From Oxytricha trifallax (Eukaryota > Ciliophora > Spirotrichea > Sporadotrichida > Oxytrichidae), in assembly GCA_000711775.1 (NCBI GenBank), contig ARYC01000666.1, positions 1 to 64,000 of the forward strand: 64,000 bases of DNA, written 5' to 3'. Under the pieces are notes generated by a model. It ran no database searches. It saw nothing but the letters and a program-made list of their open reading frames with translations, and had not been told where the DNA came from. This document shows, piece by piece, positions 11,419 to 22,878 of the stretch; positions within the stretch are counted from its first letter, which is position 1, and each line of letters begins with the position of its first letter. Position numbers and translations under genes: made by a program.

Positions 11419-14400
11419 ATGAAAGATAATAATTAAGCTTCTCACAACAACAGCTTAAATAATGGCACCTATTAAAAACTCAACACTTAATAACGTAACG
11501 TCAGCAACCCCATCCCTTAAAACATGAAAACTATCAGAGATATCCTGCCTGACCCTGACACATATCAGTAAATATACAATAGCCCAAATAGAAGTCCATA
11601 GAATCGTAAATAAATCAATTAATCATAGATTTCACCCAATAAAAGCGTTAAAGGTATGTTTCAGATTTAAAATTGTAACTTATTTTCCCTCTTTTAACAT
11701 TTTTAAATTTCATCAGAACATTCTATATCTTAAGCTAATATAGGATAAGATGGAGTTATTTAGCTTGAAATATAGGAGTTGAATCAATAACATAATGGGC
11801 AGCATAAACATTTATTTTTCTCTTTATTTAAAGTTTTTGGGGTTTTAATGTGAGTAATGATTATTTTAGAATTATTTCGATAGTACTTGCAAAAGTTTTG
11901 TATTCTCTGAAAATTAATTTATCTGCAATAAATACGTTTGTTTTTTATAAGAGGGAAAATTTATAAATTATAATTTTCTAATAGAGCCGCTTTTATAATT
12001 CCCAATTTTATTAAAATTTAAGGAAAAATTATAGAGTATAAAATCTTTTATATTACACTTAAATTGCATTGTATTTAAATGCATAGTAAGCATAAACATA
12101 ATAACTCCAAAATATCAGCTGATTACTAAACCAATAGGACAATCACGAATGATGACAGAGATTATTAAGAGGAACTAAATGACAGAGTGGATGATGACAT
12201 ATACACACCATCGAATAACCACTACAATCAAACCATAGTAGATAACAGAGAGTAAGCTATAATATCACATCTTTATCTTATTTCCCTAGGGAGTAAATCT
12301 AGAATCTACAGGAAGTTAATGAAAAATTTAGAATCAGGGTTGCGGAATTAGAATCTATAGTAAACAATGCACTTGAAAAAACCAATGCATAGCTCACTGA
12401 AGCCAAATAAAATCAACTCAAAACTCATAGGGCATAATTGAAGGGAGAGACCCCAGAAGTATAAGGCAGAAATTAGCATTTGAAATAGTTGTAGAAAATT
12501 ATTGTAGGTCAACAAAGAGAAATTGTCTCACTGAAGAACAGACTTGAAGCATTTACAAAACTTAATTGCTATTATTTCCTTCATTAATCATAATTGAATC
12601 AGCATATAAATAGATTAGATACAGTGTAAAAGGTAACTGATATAGATAACTAAGTAGCAGATCTAGAGAGACAGAATAAGCAAACTAAAAAGCAATTTAA
12701 AATTCTAGAACTACGAAACCATGATCAGTAAAAGTCTTTAAACCTGCTGACTTAAGACACAGAGTATGAGGAGTAAATGAATTAATTGAAAAGGGAGATC
12801 AACAAATGGAGAGAAAAGCATTAGATGCTGGCAATTTACAAAAAGGAAGAAGATGCAGCATTTAAGCAGAAGTTTGAGTAGATGGTTGACATAAACCAGG
12901 AGAGACATAAAATCAAGCAAAGTATCATCGAGGTCAAGTATAACCCAGCAACCGCTCTGGTTAATAACGATGAAACTTATCACTCCAAAAATAAGAGTGT
13001 AGTTGTAGGTAAAACTATGGGCAGATCAGTTTCTTAGGCTCAGATCAGGAATAACATAAATGACCTTGACAATCTTGTCAAAAACAAAAATGCAATAGAA
13101 AAAGTGCTCTATTAGCAAAACAAAGTATTTACATAAAACAAGAAAGATTTAGAGAGACAAGAGCAAGCATTATTAGAAGAGATTGAGAACATAAAGCTTT
13201 AGATTGTTAATACAGACAAAATAAATGAGTTTACGTAATAAGAGATAAAAGAATGCTAACTCTTACAGTAATAAATGTAAACTCAATAATAATCAAAGAT
13301 GCCAAATTTTATCAATCATTCAAGACAACACTCTTCTCAACTTAGAACTTATGACAATTCTTCAATTGAAAATTCACTAGCGGTCGCTAAAACTCAAAGA
13401 GCCCTAAAAAATGCAAAGATTACTTACCAAGGTGGATCTCAAAACAATGGTTTGAATGGTTCTTCATCTGTTTCAAGGCTCAGAAATCATAAATTACAAC
13501 AGTCTTCAGGAAATATTAGAAGCATTTTACAAAACGATTCCCATAATGAATAGAAAGGAAAAGAAAAAGGCTATCAAGGAGATAACATTCAAAACCCCAA
13601 AACCCCTTAGTGAGGTTTATAAGTGCTTTGATTTGTAGGGTATAGTTGGGGTCTTATTGGGGTTAGTAGAGAAATTAGGCCAATTTTCAAAATGAGAAAT
13701 AGAAATTAGCGAAATCTAGGGTCTATTTATGATGAGTAATATTTAGATTTACTGCTTAAGCTTAGGTATGGTACAAGTATTAATATAGACTAAGTCAAAC
13801 CAGTGTTGAATTATACAGCCATAGCAAGACTCCTACACAAGAGTGCCCCAACCGTTAGGTATCATTGCTTGTTAGCTGTTTAACATTATAACTCAGGCTC
13901 TAGAAAACATCCCGCAAGAAAATAAAAGTTCTCACAGGTCCATATTGACTATCTCTGTGACTCTAAGACATTAAAGTATTGAGCTCACTTTCCTCTTGAC
14001 TAACGAGCTGTCATGTTTCATCGCAAGTTTCCAGACATGCGTATCTCTCCTTAGACTATAGCCAATATTTATAGACGAAACGGTATTACTTTCAAGACTG
14101 TCAACAGAGTTAAGAAAGTGATTGATTTTACAGTGCCATTTTATAGCAATAATTTAAACTATATATATGATTAAATGCAGAGAGCTATTGATAATAACAT
14201 CAAGTTCATACATGCAGATGAAGCTGTGTTTACGTTCAACACTTTTATTAATAAGTCAAGGTACAAGAAGTATGATAACATAGAAGTTTATGACTAAAAA
14301 GTAAAGGTAGTCACTCATGCAATTTTAGCCGGTATAAGTGAAGATTCAGGCTTAGAGAGTTATGTGATTCACCCTCGCTCTATTAAGCGAGAGTAGTACA

Positions 14401-17400
14401 TAGAGTTCCTACATAGCTCAGAGAGAAGTATAGCAACCAAGAGATCATCCTGTTAGTTGATAACCTATCAGTTCATAAGACTAAGGAGTCTAAGAAAGCT
14501 TATGAAGACCTAAACATAACTCCTGTATACAACGTTCCCTACAGCCCTTAATTTAATGGAATAGAATTCTACTGGAGTTAAATAAACTCACTACAAGAAG
14601 CTTCTGCTGTATCAACTTATGCATGACTTGCCCATCGATACAGTAGACTTGATTCAAAGCAGCTGTAAGAGAGTGAGCGTAGATAAGACAACAATTTGTG
14701 CGAGAAAGGGAAGAATGAATGTTTATAAATAAGTTTTAGATTTAAACGAATGAATATATTCACATATTAAACTGACCCATAAATGGGTTTGGCTTTTCTT
14801 TCTTCTCCTCTTCTTATGGCTTGCTTGGGCCCATATTTTCTTCTCTTTGTGCCAGCTCCTGCATCTATGTTCATTTCATCTGGCTTTTAAACATCTTTAT
14901 AAAGTCTCTTGCTCACTTCATGAATTTTTTGTGACTTTCTCTCTCTATGAACCTTAGCATGCTCTTTCATAAGATATATACCAGTGCCTGATTTTCCTAC
15001 AAAGTTATATGTCAAAGCTTACTTGAAAGATAAGGATGCTTCTTAAGTTCCTCTAGCCAAGCTGAGCTTATTAGAATGCCTTGCTTCTTCTAGTCTTCAG
15101 GAGAAATTGAATATCGATTCTTATGTGCTTCTTCAATAATTACTCTGAGATAATCCTCTTTTATTGTACCAAGAACACCAAAGAAGAAGTTCCTCTCTGG
15201 GAGTTTATTAGAGAGTTGTTTCTTGGTAGGAAGGTAAACTACCACTTCCTCATCTTACATGGCATCCTCATAAAGATTAGTGACTGAAATCTCAGGGTAG
15301 TTAGGAATTTCGATTAGTTTAATCTCTTTATTTTTAAAAGCTTTCTTCTCCTCACAAAGTATTGCTTTCAAGAATGAAATTTTGGTACCTTCCATCGTAG
15401 GAAGGATTAAACCAACTGTATAATATGTTAATAATCATCAAGTTATCTTACCATGTAAAGTTTGGTATCGATAGAGATCTTCCTTACTTCTGAATCTTGA
15501 TATCATTTCTTGAGCCTCGACTCTTTTCATTTGATCATTGAGTGATTCCATCTTTGTTCCTCTCCCTATTAATGAATTTCAAATTATAACTCATAGACTT
15601 CTGGATCCTATTGTTTAAAATCTTACTATTAAATATGGGCATCTTATAGGAGGTCAACCCTGCAAAGATACGTGGAGAAAGTTTGCAGAAGCTGTAAAAA
15701 ACTGCAGAGATGGAGCTCCATTTTAATCAATTTAGTTCCATTAAATTAGTACTAAACTTGTTTAAATTTAATTAGTACCGGTACTAATTCGTTTAAATTT
15801 AATTGGTACCAATTTAATAGTACCAAAACTTAATTAGTACCTACTTTTAAACTAATGAGGTTTTAATGGAAAAGTTCCAAAATGGTTCAAAACCTAATTG
15901 GTACCAGTACCAACCTGAATTTATTCTAAGTTGGTACCAAAATTAAAAATATTAAGCATGAATTTAGAAAATTTATAGTTATAAACTTAGTACAAATATG
16001 ATGTCTAACGCCTAAGAATCAACCATTGTTGCTGCAGTACCAACTCCTATACAAAGTTACTATAACAAGAGAGGTTATTAAAGCTTTATAATAGAAATTT
16101 AAATTTGAATTTAAACATGGCGGCTAACTTAAATCGCAAAGCAGTCTCTCTTGGCAGTGGATAATCTTAGCTAAACTTTGGATAAACTAAGAAGCCAGAG
16201 ATCATATACATTGAAAAGGAGCCAGAGCTTAAAGCTCTTGAGTTTGAATCAGAGGTGTTTGTTCTAGAAATAAATATAAGGAAGCAGAGAGCAGAGATAA
16301 GTATTTAAACGCTAATCGAAGATGTTGAGGAGTTAAAAGAACATCTCCCACAAGAAAAGATTAAAGAATTCTAATGTGATGAATGCTAAAATTTCTTCTC
16401 AACTGATTCGAGCTTGAAGAGGCACATCAAAGAGATGCACTCTGGGAGAGCTAAGATATATATTAAGCACGAAAAGGTCGATGGCAGGTATTAGTGCACG
16501 ACTTGCATGAAGTCTTACACTCACTCAGCTAAAGTTAAAAGACACATGCAAAAACATCATTTAAGTGAGTTTTTAATGCAAGATAAAGAAACATAAAAAC
16601 TTATACCAGCCAAGAGAAAGTCCAATACTGTAGAGTCTTAAAGAGAGGAAGAGAGACTTAAGAAGCAGAAACGTTTCGAGTCAATGAACCAACCAGCTAA
16701 TGAATTATATAAAGCATACTTGTAAGAGAGAGCTATGTATATACCTGCATTAAATGCAGTAGATCTCAGTTTTTGCATTGACAACTATTTACATATTGAT
16801 GTGCCTAACAAGGCAAAACTCATAGTAGTTGATGAGTATGCTTATAAAGTATATCCTTTCAAATATCTGATTAGGAACGAGCAGTATAAAAATGAGTTTG
16901 CCAATGAATACATAATACTAAGAGAGGCTAATAAAAGGTAATGCAAGAACTTGCTTAAACTCGATGGAGTTATTCTTGGACATGGTTTTATTGCACTACG
17001 AATTAAGAAATTTGAAATGACTCTAAGAGATTATCTCTACCATAATAGATACCCAGATGACTTGAATGAGATACTCACGGAAATGACCAAGGGTATGAAA
17101 GAGCTGCATGAACTAGGGTATGTTCATAGAGATTTGAAGCCAGAAAATGTAATGCTAAATCTCTGTCCTTTAGAAATAGTAGTCATTGATTTCAATAGAG
17201 CAATAAGGTAAGAAATAGTACTTTAGCTAAAGTGCTAGGCACACCTGGGTACTTCCCAATAAGAGAGAAGTGGACTAATGGCTCTGTTTAGTGAGATATC
17301 TGGGCGGTAGCAGCAATTATTTTAGAGTGCGATATGGAAAGTATGTCGTACTTCGGAACAAAGCAAGAAAAGTAATCAATAAGCATGGCTGTTAAACATA

Positions 17401-18097
17401 TAAAGCAAGAAGATGTATGCAATTAGATTAAGAAAATGGTTGAGATGATCATAGTAAGAGCTACAGCATATCCAAGATCATCATTAGAAGATATACTTGA
17501 AACATTAAAGAGAGCAAAGTTCAAGAGATACCACAAAGATAAGCAGATAAAATTTGTTTGAATTAAGCACACTAATACTCATTAAATATTCATTAAATTC
17601 ACATAAAACCTACGTTTTCTCTACTAACCCCAAAAAGACCCCAACTATACCCTACAAATCAAAGCACTTATAAACCTCACTAAGGGATTTTGGGGTTTTG
17701 ATTATATATGTAATTTTTATAAGTTTTTAACGATTAGCCTCTAAACAGTAATCAATCATTTTTGGACAAAGTCTAGCAGCAAAAGCATTCTCAAGTCTCA
17801 AAATCTTAAAACCTTAAACCAAGCAACTCAACTAGCAAACTTTCTAAATAACTTGCTCTATAACAAATACAAGATAAGCAGTAGAATAATAAAATATACT
17901 AAAATGACTAGAGCATCTTAAGAGACAGCCCTCCGAAAGAGCTATTGAGTGAAGTCAGTTTTAAACAGATGAATTAGTATTTAGTTAAGCCTTTGGAATC
18001 ATAAGCAAACAATAAAATTTAGGGAATAAATGGAAATAAATCATAAGAGGCTAAAGTCAATATCAGTAACAGTAAAATTAGACCACCAAAGTAATGA
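11419..18097 (+). CDS. Coiled-coil protein of 696 aa, split by an intron and three IESs, one holding TBE1
   Basis: The segments 11419-11653, 11717-11811, 12100-12255, 12297-13539 and 17736-18097 join to 2091 nt, exactly 697 codons including the TGA at 18095-18097. The first gap is a GT-AG intron. The other three are IESs with pointers AGCATAAACAT, GAGTAA and AACGATT. The N-terminal 150 residues are polar and low-complexity. The middle (about 165-420) is an unbroken heptad-like coiled coil (LQEVNEKFRIRVAELESIV). The C-terminal third is Ser/Gln/Asn-rich. No catalytic domain is seen; a structural or cytoskeletal role is only a guess. The last exon lies beyond a 4.1-kb transposon, which must be removed for the full protein to be made. 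Confidence 0.85.
11812..12099. other. IES, 11-bp pointer AGCATAAACAT
   Basis: The same 11 bases occur at 11801-11811 and 12089-12099. Keeping one copy joins NGQH and KHNNSKISADY in frame. The interior is AT-rich with no open frame. Confidence 0.85.
12256..12296. other. Short IES (41 bp), pointer GAGTAA
   Basis: GAGTAA occurs at 12250-12255 and 12291-12296. The segment also looks like a GT-AG intron (GTAAGC to CCCTAG), but splicing there would shift into another frame. Pointer removal gives DNREQIQNLQEV, which continues the coiled coil. Confidence 0.75.
13692..14753 (+). pseudogene. TBE 42-kDa-type DDE transposase, broken copy
   Basis: Starts MRNRNQRNLGSIYDEQYLDLL just inside the left inverted repeat. 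The DDE_3-type core shows FIHADEAVFTF (first Asp, about 14205-14235), LLVDNLSVHKTKE (second Asp, about 14450) and PYSPQFNGIEFYWSQI (Glu, about 14565). An in-frame TGA at 13980 and a frame change near 14420 mean that this copy does not encode a full protein. The 3' end reads VYKQVLDLNE before TGA 14751-14753. In Oxytricha, TBE transposases are germline-limited but expressed during development and have been implicated in genome rearrangement; that is family knowledge, not visible here. Confidence 0.85.
14760..15551 (-). CDS. TBE 22-kDa-type gene
   Basis: Starts at ATG 15551 (MESLNDQMKRVEAQEMISRF) and is interrupted near residue 37 by a short GT-AG intron (about 15410-15447). It continues VGLILPTMEGTKISFLKA. 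A conserved middle (NKLPERNFFFGVLGTIKEDYL) and a basic C-terminus ending NPFMGQFNM follow. The TGA is at 14760-14762, and a second intron or frame break near 15000-15030 is likely. The matching gene of TBE2 (35934-36716) shares the start, the middle block and the C-terminus, which confirms it as a real element gene. Its function is unknown. Confidence 0.8.
15660..16000. repeat. TBE1 internal non-coding array of GGTACC/AATTAGTACC motifs
   Basis: Between the 22-kDa and kinase genes, the sequence repeats short inverted and direct versions of TTAATTAGTACC and GGTACCAATTTAA (for example near 15760-15785, 15805-15840 and 15895-15940). TBE2 has an array at the same position built from a different unit. 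Confidence 0.6.
16117..17561 (+). pseudogene. TBE 57-kDa-type C2H2 zinc finger-protein kinase, broken near the end
   Basis: Starts MAANLNRKAVSLGSGQSQ. Two C2H2 fingers are clear: FQCDECQNFFSTDSSLKRHI (about 16366-16440) and YQCTTCMKSYTHSAKVKRHM (about 16492-16556). A protein-kinase domain follows: the catalytic loop VHRDLKPENVML (about 17125-17160) and the Mg-loop position read as VIDFNRA, with Asn where kinases normally have Gly (DFG). The frame is lost just after that motif and again before DIWAVAAIILE. The stop is TGA 17559-17561. The same gene is present in TBE2. A DNA-binding kinase is an established TBE product; its role is not known to me. Confidence 0.85.
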
Positions 18098-18268
18098 AAT
18101 AATATGTAGTTGAATTTAAGTGTTTTAGTATTGAAATTTTTATTTACAAATGTCATATTTTACAATCATAGGTTGCATTATATCTAAACAGTAAAATTCT
18201 TACTTTTCAATTGATGTAATATAAATTAAATAGGCTCTAATATAATACTTAATAAATTATTTACGAAA

Positions 18269-21200
18269 ATGCAAGGTTTTGGCAGGTAATGTAACAAAAA
18301 TTTTAATTTAGTTACTGGCTTATATTGAAACTTTCATCTCAATTTTCCCTTCCCATGAATAATTGGATTTGATTGTTAACTTGGTTTATAGGTCATGGAT
18401 GAGCTTTACGAGGAGTGTGAACCCACGCATCCTGGAATTAATACAGAGAGAGGACTGCTCAGTCGAGGAATTGCTTGAGGCTAACGCTACAAATGACATT
18501 AACAGTCAAAACGAACAAGTCCTAAAATTGTAAGAAATCTTGGCCTTCCATAATATTTGATAATGAAAGGAATTACAACGAATAAATCATACAGAATCAC
18601 TCATGTCCGTGTAGATATAAGCATGAGATTCATAATACTTTATGTTTTGAATCCTTCAAATAATCAATTTTGCATTTAGTTTCACACATGAAAAATTAGG
18701 AGAACTTATCGACCTTATTACTGTGATGCCAAGTGAGGAAGATACTCATGATAGACAGCACAGGTAAGTAATAGCTACATTAATATCATGATATAACTCA
18801 AGCTTGTTGAGAAACTACTACAAGCATTAAGTATCTTTTAAAATGCAAAATATTGTTGTAATAAATTAAATTCCTTAAAAATAAATCAAATTAGTTGCAG
18901 CTAAAGTTCGCAAAATGTTATTTAGGGTAATAAGGTCATTCAATTTTATGATTAAAATAGAAGAATATCCGTTTGTCATTAAATATTTTATCTTTTCTTA
19001 GATTGCCTCTAATTGAATATCTCTGAATTTTTAAAATTATAAAAGATTATTTACTTAGAAAAAAATGATTAAACTTTCTATAAGATTGAATTATTCAATT
19101 TTGCGCATAGAAAAGTCCACATCAAAAAGTTCAAAATCCTGATTATGATAACTTCTGATGTCTCTAAATTGATCTATTAAAATATTAGTATTCTTAATTC
19201 GAATTTTTTCATTCAATATAAAGTTCAATTGTAAAGATGGGAATTTGATATGAATTTTCTTAAATATATTGATGGTGAAATTCCTTTTCTATTTGCCAGA
19301 TAAATCTTATACAATTGACTATTGAGTAATCTGTAGTCAATTGAAATAATAAAATTATAGACATTAGCTAATACCTTCTATAGATTCCCATTCCAAGCAA
19401 ATGAAATTTTTGGCTTTGAAATCAATGCCTTCCTGGACAAGTTTTTTGAGGCTCCAGAACCAGTCACCCCAAAAGCCAAGGCAGAGGACACTACTATTAT
19501 TAAAGCAGGAGATGATCATACCATAGACAGCAAGAACACTGATGATGGAGATGATGAAGAAGAGGAAGTGATGAGAATCACAATTGATAAGGATGAGGAT
19601 GATAGAGATTATGGCTACTAGCATATAGAACAGGAAGAGGGTAAAACAGAGCCTCAAAACGACAATACTGGCCATTTAGACGAGGAAAATTAGGATAAAC
19701 TGGAGTAAATTGATACTCCCATAAACAGGAAGAACAGCGGTGGCAGCTCAAGTGGATCACACAACGGAAGACTAGATTTAGAAATGCCTGCTCTCATGAA
19801 GTAATCATGATTTTTTATTGAAAAAATTTGAAATTCAAATACAAATTAATTAATATTAATCAAAAATGAAAAAATGTCTGATCAGAGAGCTCTTTGTCAT
19901 TTAAATTAATGTAAGTTATAAAAAACATATCTAAAATTTTATTTTTACAGGGGTTACACCTGGTAATACTGACGACTACAACGAAGCGGGAGTTCAAGAA
20001 GTTACAGAGATAAGGGCACAGGAAGTCAATATTTGTGATGAAGAAGTTGAAACATTTTTTAAGATTGCATTTACTATTGCTATTATTACTAATTTATTTT
20101 AATTTACATATCAGCTTATTTCAAAAATATCTTGAATCTGATGTGGAAGAAGAGACTGAGGAGACTAAAGAGGCTTAAGAATATATTCAAGAATAAACTG
20201 AAATAGTCGAACCAAAATAAGAGGATCCTGTAGAAAATTCAAATAATGAAGATATCAAATAGGATTAAGAGCAGATTTAAGATTAATTAAAAATAGAGGA
20301 AGATAAAAAAATAGAAGAACCAGCAGATACCTCTAATTAGAATTTAAGCGAAGAAATTGATAATTAATAAAAGCAGGTCTAAGAAGATTAAAAATAAGAA
20401 GAGGTTGTTGAAGAAATTTAAGAACCATAACAAGAAGTCCTGTCAGTTGTAGATCAATAACGAGATATAGATCATACTGATTAAAAATTAGAAGATAAAC
20501 AGGAAGTTTTAAATTAGATTGATGAAGAGCTACTTACTGTAATTAAATATGCTTTTTTAAGCACACCTAGATCAAGGGTCTAGGGGAGCCCGAAAACGAG
20601 GATCAGCTCACAGAACAACTTGATAACAATTAATACCAACTCCTTGAGAGACTTTTCAAATTTCTTGAAACCAAGGAGACACCCCTAAACCCAGTCCTCT
20701 CTGGATACTTCTAAAACTTAGTAAATACGCTCTTAATAAGAAGACAAAAGCAATTTGTGCCATACTTATTCAAAGAAGCATAAAGTACGATAGACAACAT
20801 GCTTTATCATTTACAGCAAAAGTCTATATCAGATATAGTCAAGAAATTGATGGTTGTAACCGCCTCTGATTATGATGAAGCTGTAGCATCATGCATAATA
20901 AACCAGTAAGAAGTTATCATGTCAACTTTAGTAGATAAACTTGGCTTTGACACATCTGAGGAAGACAACCTGAATGCTGCTATGATCATAAACGACTTAA
21001 TCGAGTTGAAAGATTGCTACAACATGATTACCATGAAGATGTACATTTAGGACATCTTTGAAAAGGCATTCCCAACATATATTGAGAGCAGTGATTCCAG
21101 CAGATGTGCTGCCTTGAGTGTGCTTACAAAGATTCTCAAACTTTACCCAGATAATTAGAAGAGAGAGAAAAGAAACTAAGCTGTCAAAAAGAAGGAAACC

Positions 21201-22199
21201 TTTTCATTCTCTCTAGGTACATAAGAGAGCGATGTTGGTGCTGATGAAGATGAAAGCCCACTTATCCTGGTTCTTATGTAAAATTAGTCCACTATTTTTG
21301 AGAGTTTGCAATAACTCGAAGTCAATTAAACTTAACTAGAGACTACCTACTTGTAACCCATAGTACCGCTTGGAAGACTCAGACTGAAAATCATAGAATT
21401 TATAAGACAGTTAACCTGTCTAAACAACCCAGCTCTTTTGTCATATCTAGTCGACTCTACAATTTTGAGTGACATCACTGAGCTTGTATTGTAGTACCCT
21501 TGGAACAATTTCCTTTAGTTAACTGTCATCTAAATATTCCAAGATCTACTAGATAATTGCGAAGACCCTGAAGTTAAGGTTGCAGCTCTCAGGTCAAGTT
21601 AAATTACATAGAAGCTTGTCTCAACAATAGATAAGACAGAGTTTGAGTTCGGTAGTTAACGCTTGATGAGACATGGTTATATGGGGTTAGTCATAAAAAT
21701 AGCTAACCTTATTGAACAGCACAAAGACGACGAAGATATCGGTGAGTACTTAGAAGAATTTTGTGATTCTTGGCCTAAATTTTTTGAGAATGAAGTATGT
21801 GTCAGAAATTTAATTAACAGCAAGCAGCTTGGAAACCGAAACAACTAGGACAATAACTCAGATGAAGATGATGAGGATTAGGATTTAAAGTTCCACACTT
21901 CAGACAACTTACTTGCTCAGGGTTATCAACTGTACTAGACCGGCAAGGACGACGATGATGAAGACGAAGAAGACAACGACGATCATAATACAGCTACTTA
22001 CAACCTGAATGATGATGAGGATTAAAACTAGCATGACCACGTTCAAGTTCATAACCACCATTACCCTATGAAGTAAATCGAAACTAAAGTAAATGAGTTG
22101 GAGGCTGCTTAGAACTTGCACCACGGCTTCGTCGATAACAACTACTGGAAGGTAGATGCAGAGGGAGACCTTGATGAACTTTTGAAGGACTATGAGTGA
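18269..22199 (+). CDS. PP6 regulatory subunit (SAPS-domain protein), 935 aa
   Basis: Exons 18269-18285, 18392-18529, 18680-18763, 19384-19794, 19894-19910, 19951-20051, 20137-20538 and 20562-22199 join to 2808 nt (936 codons). The N-terminus shows the SAPS signature (ILELIQREDCSVEELLE; KFFTHEKLGELIDLI; FPFQANEIFGFEINAFLDKFF). A long acidic, Gln-rich insert of about 250 residues follows. The domain then resumes with LLERLFKFLETKETPLNPVL and GYFQNLVNTLL and ends in an acidic Asp-rich tail with WPKFFENEV. SAPS proteins are regulatory subunits of the PP6/Sit4 phosphatase. Five GT-AG introns (23 to 620 nt) and two IESs interrupt it. The 620-nt intron (18764-19383) may itself contain an IES. Confidence 0.85.
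19795..19893. other. IES, pointer GCTCT, in the SAPS gene
   Basis: GCTCT occurs at 19790-19794 and 19889-19893. Keeping one copy gives EMPALCHLNQ and leads, with the 40-nt intron at 19911-19950, into WVTPGNTDDY in frame. Its right part (from about 19866) is shared with a locus near 62.03 kb. Confidence 0.65.
19866..20140 (+). repeat. Repeat copy A: conserved arms around a SAPS exon
   Basis: The left arm (about 19866-19952: ATGTCTGATCAG ... GTAAGTTA ... TTTTACAGGGGT) and right arm (about 20052-20140: TTTTTTAAGATT ... CTTATTTCAAAAA ... ATCTTGAAT) are both nearly repeated 42 kb away. The 100-bp centre differs. The left arm includes an IES end, an exon scrap and a 40-nt intron; the right arm is an entire IES. 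Confidence 0.75.
20052..20136. other. IES, pointer TTGAA, in the SAPS gene
   Basis: TTGAA occurs at 20047-20051 and 20132-20136. Keeping one copy gives DEEVESDVEEETEE. Unexcised, the frame runs into TGA. The IES body closely matches the segment 62247-62345. Confidence 0.75.
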
Positions 22200-22878
22200 G
22201 GAGGACACATTGAATTTACTTACTAATAGAGTTAAAAAGTGATCCCTACGAACCCTTAATAAATAGCATGACTTGAGAAGTTTTAATAAAACATAAGCAA
22301 TAAGACAATTAATGTGAAACCTATATAGCTTTTCTCAGGCAAGCTAATAATAATATAAAGAGTTTATGATATTTGTGTGTGACTTATTAATAAACCAAGA
22401 GAATACATACAATTTGAATTGGTTAACAAAAATTATATTGTAAACTCTCTCAACAAATACAGATCATTTTATGCTTGATCAATTTATCTCTATCCTTAAC
22501 AATTTACGAAATTTGCTATATTAAAATGTGCAATATTTTAGATAAAATCTTTAAAAATAGAGTATGTAAAAATTCTTTTTATCTGATTTGTTTGTCTTTA
22601 ATTATATAAGAAATAAGAAAACTATACTAAATCTTGTATTTATTTTCTAAACAAGGTATTTTGGAAGAATTGAAAAAAGACTTAATAGTTTTATTATAAA
22701 CTTTATATAAATATTATAATAAATAAATTTGAGTTTTTAAATAAATACTATCTGAAATTAAGATACTGTTCTTTAATAGTTTTATTAATTTTAATTAAAC
22801 TTTAAAATATTTTTGATGTTAATTTGTTTTTGAGTTAAAGTTTTATAATTATTATTGTTAATTTTCGGAGAGGCTCTG
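22200..22878. other. AT-rich intergenic DNA
   Basis: No open frame or structured motif recognised between the SAPS stop and the next start. Confidence 0.5.

Larger units (their letters stand above)
13590..17700 (+). mobile_element. Telomere-bearing element TBE1, complete, 4111 bp
   Basis: The left end is CAAAACCCCAAAACCCCTTA; the right end is its inverted, slightly diverged copy ending GGGGTTTTG. The inverted repeats run about 85 bp (13590-13674 and 17616-17700). The flanking duplication is ATT (13587-13589 and 17701-17703), matching the ANT target of TBEs. Three genes are in the usual set: transposase (plus), 22-kDa-type gene (minus) and zinc finger-kinase (plus). Two of the three are broken, so this copy is probably not autonomous, but the near-identical inverted repeats argue for fairly recent insertion. 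Confidence 0.93.
13540..17735. other. IES containing TBE1, 7-bp pointer AACGATT
   Basis: AACGATT occurs at 13533-13539 and 17729-17735. Keeping one copy joins SILQND to QPLNSNQSFLDKVQQQ in frame and makes the whole gene a multiple of three. The TBE with its own ATT duplication lies inside, leaving 47 bp and 32 bp of older IES-like DNA on its two sides. Removing the TBE at its ATT duplication alone does not restore the frame of the last exon. Confidence 0.7.
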
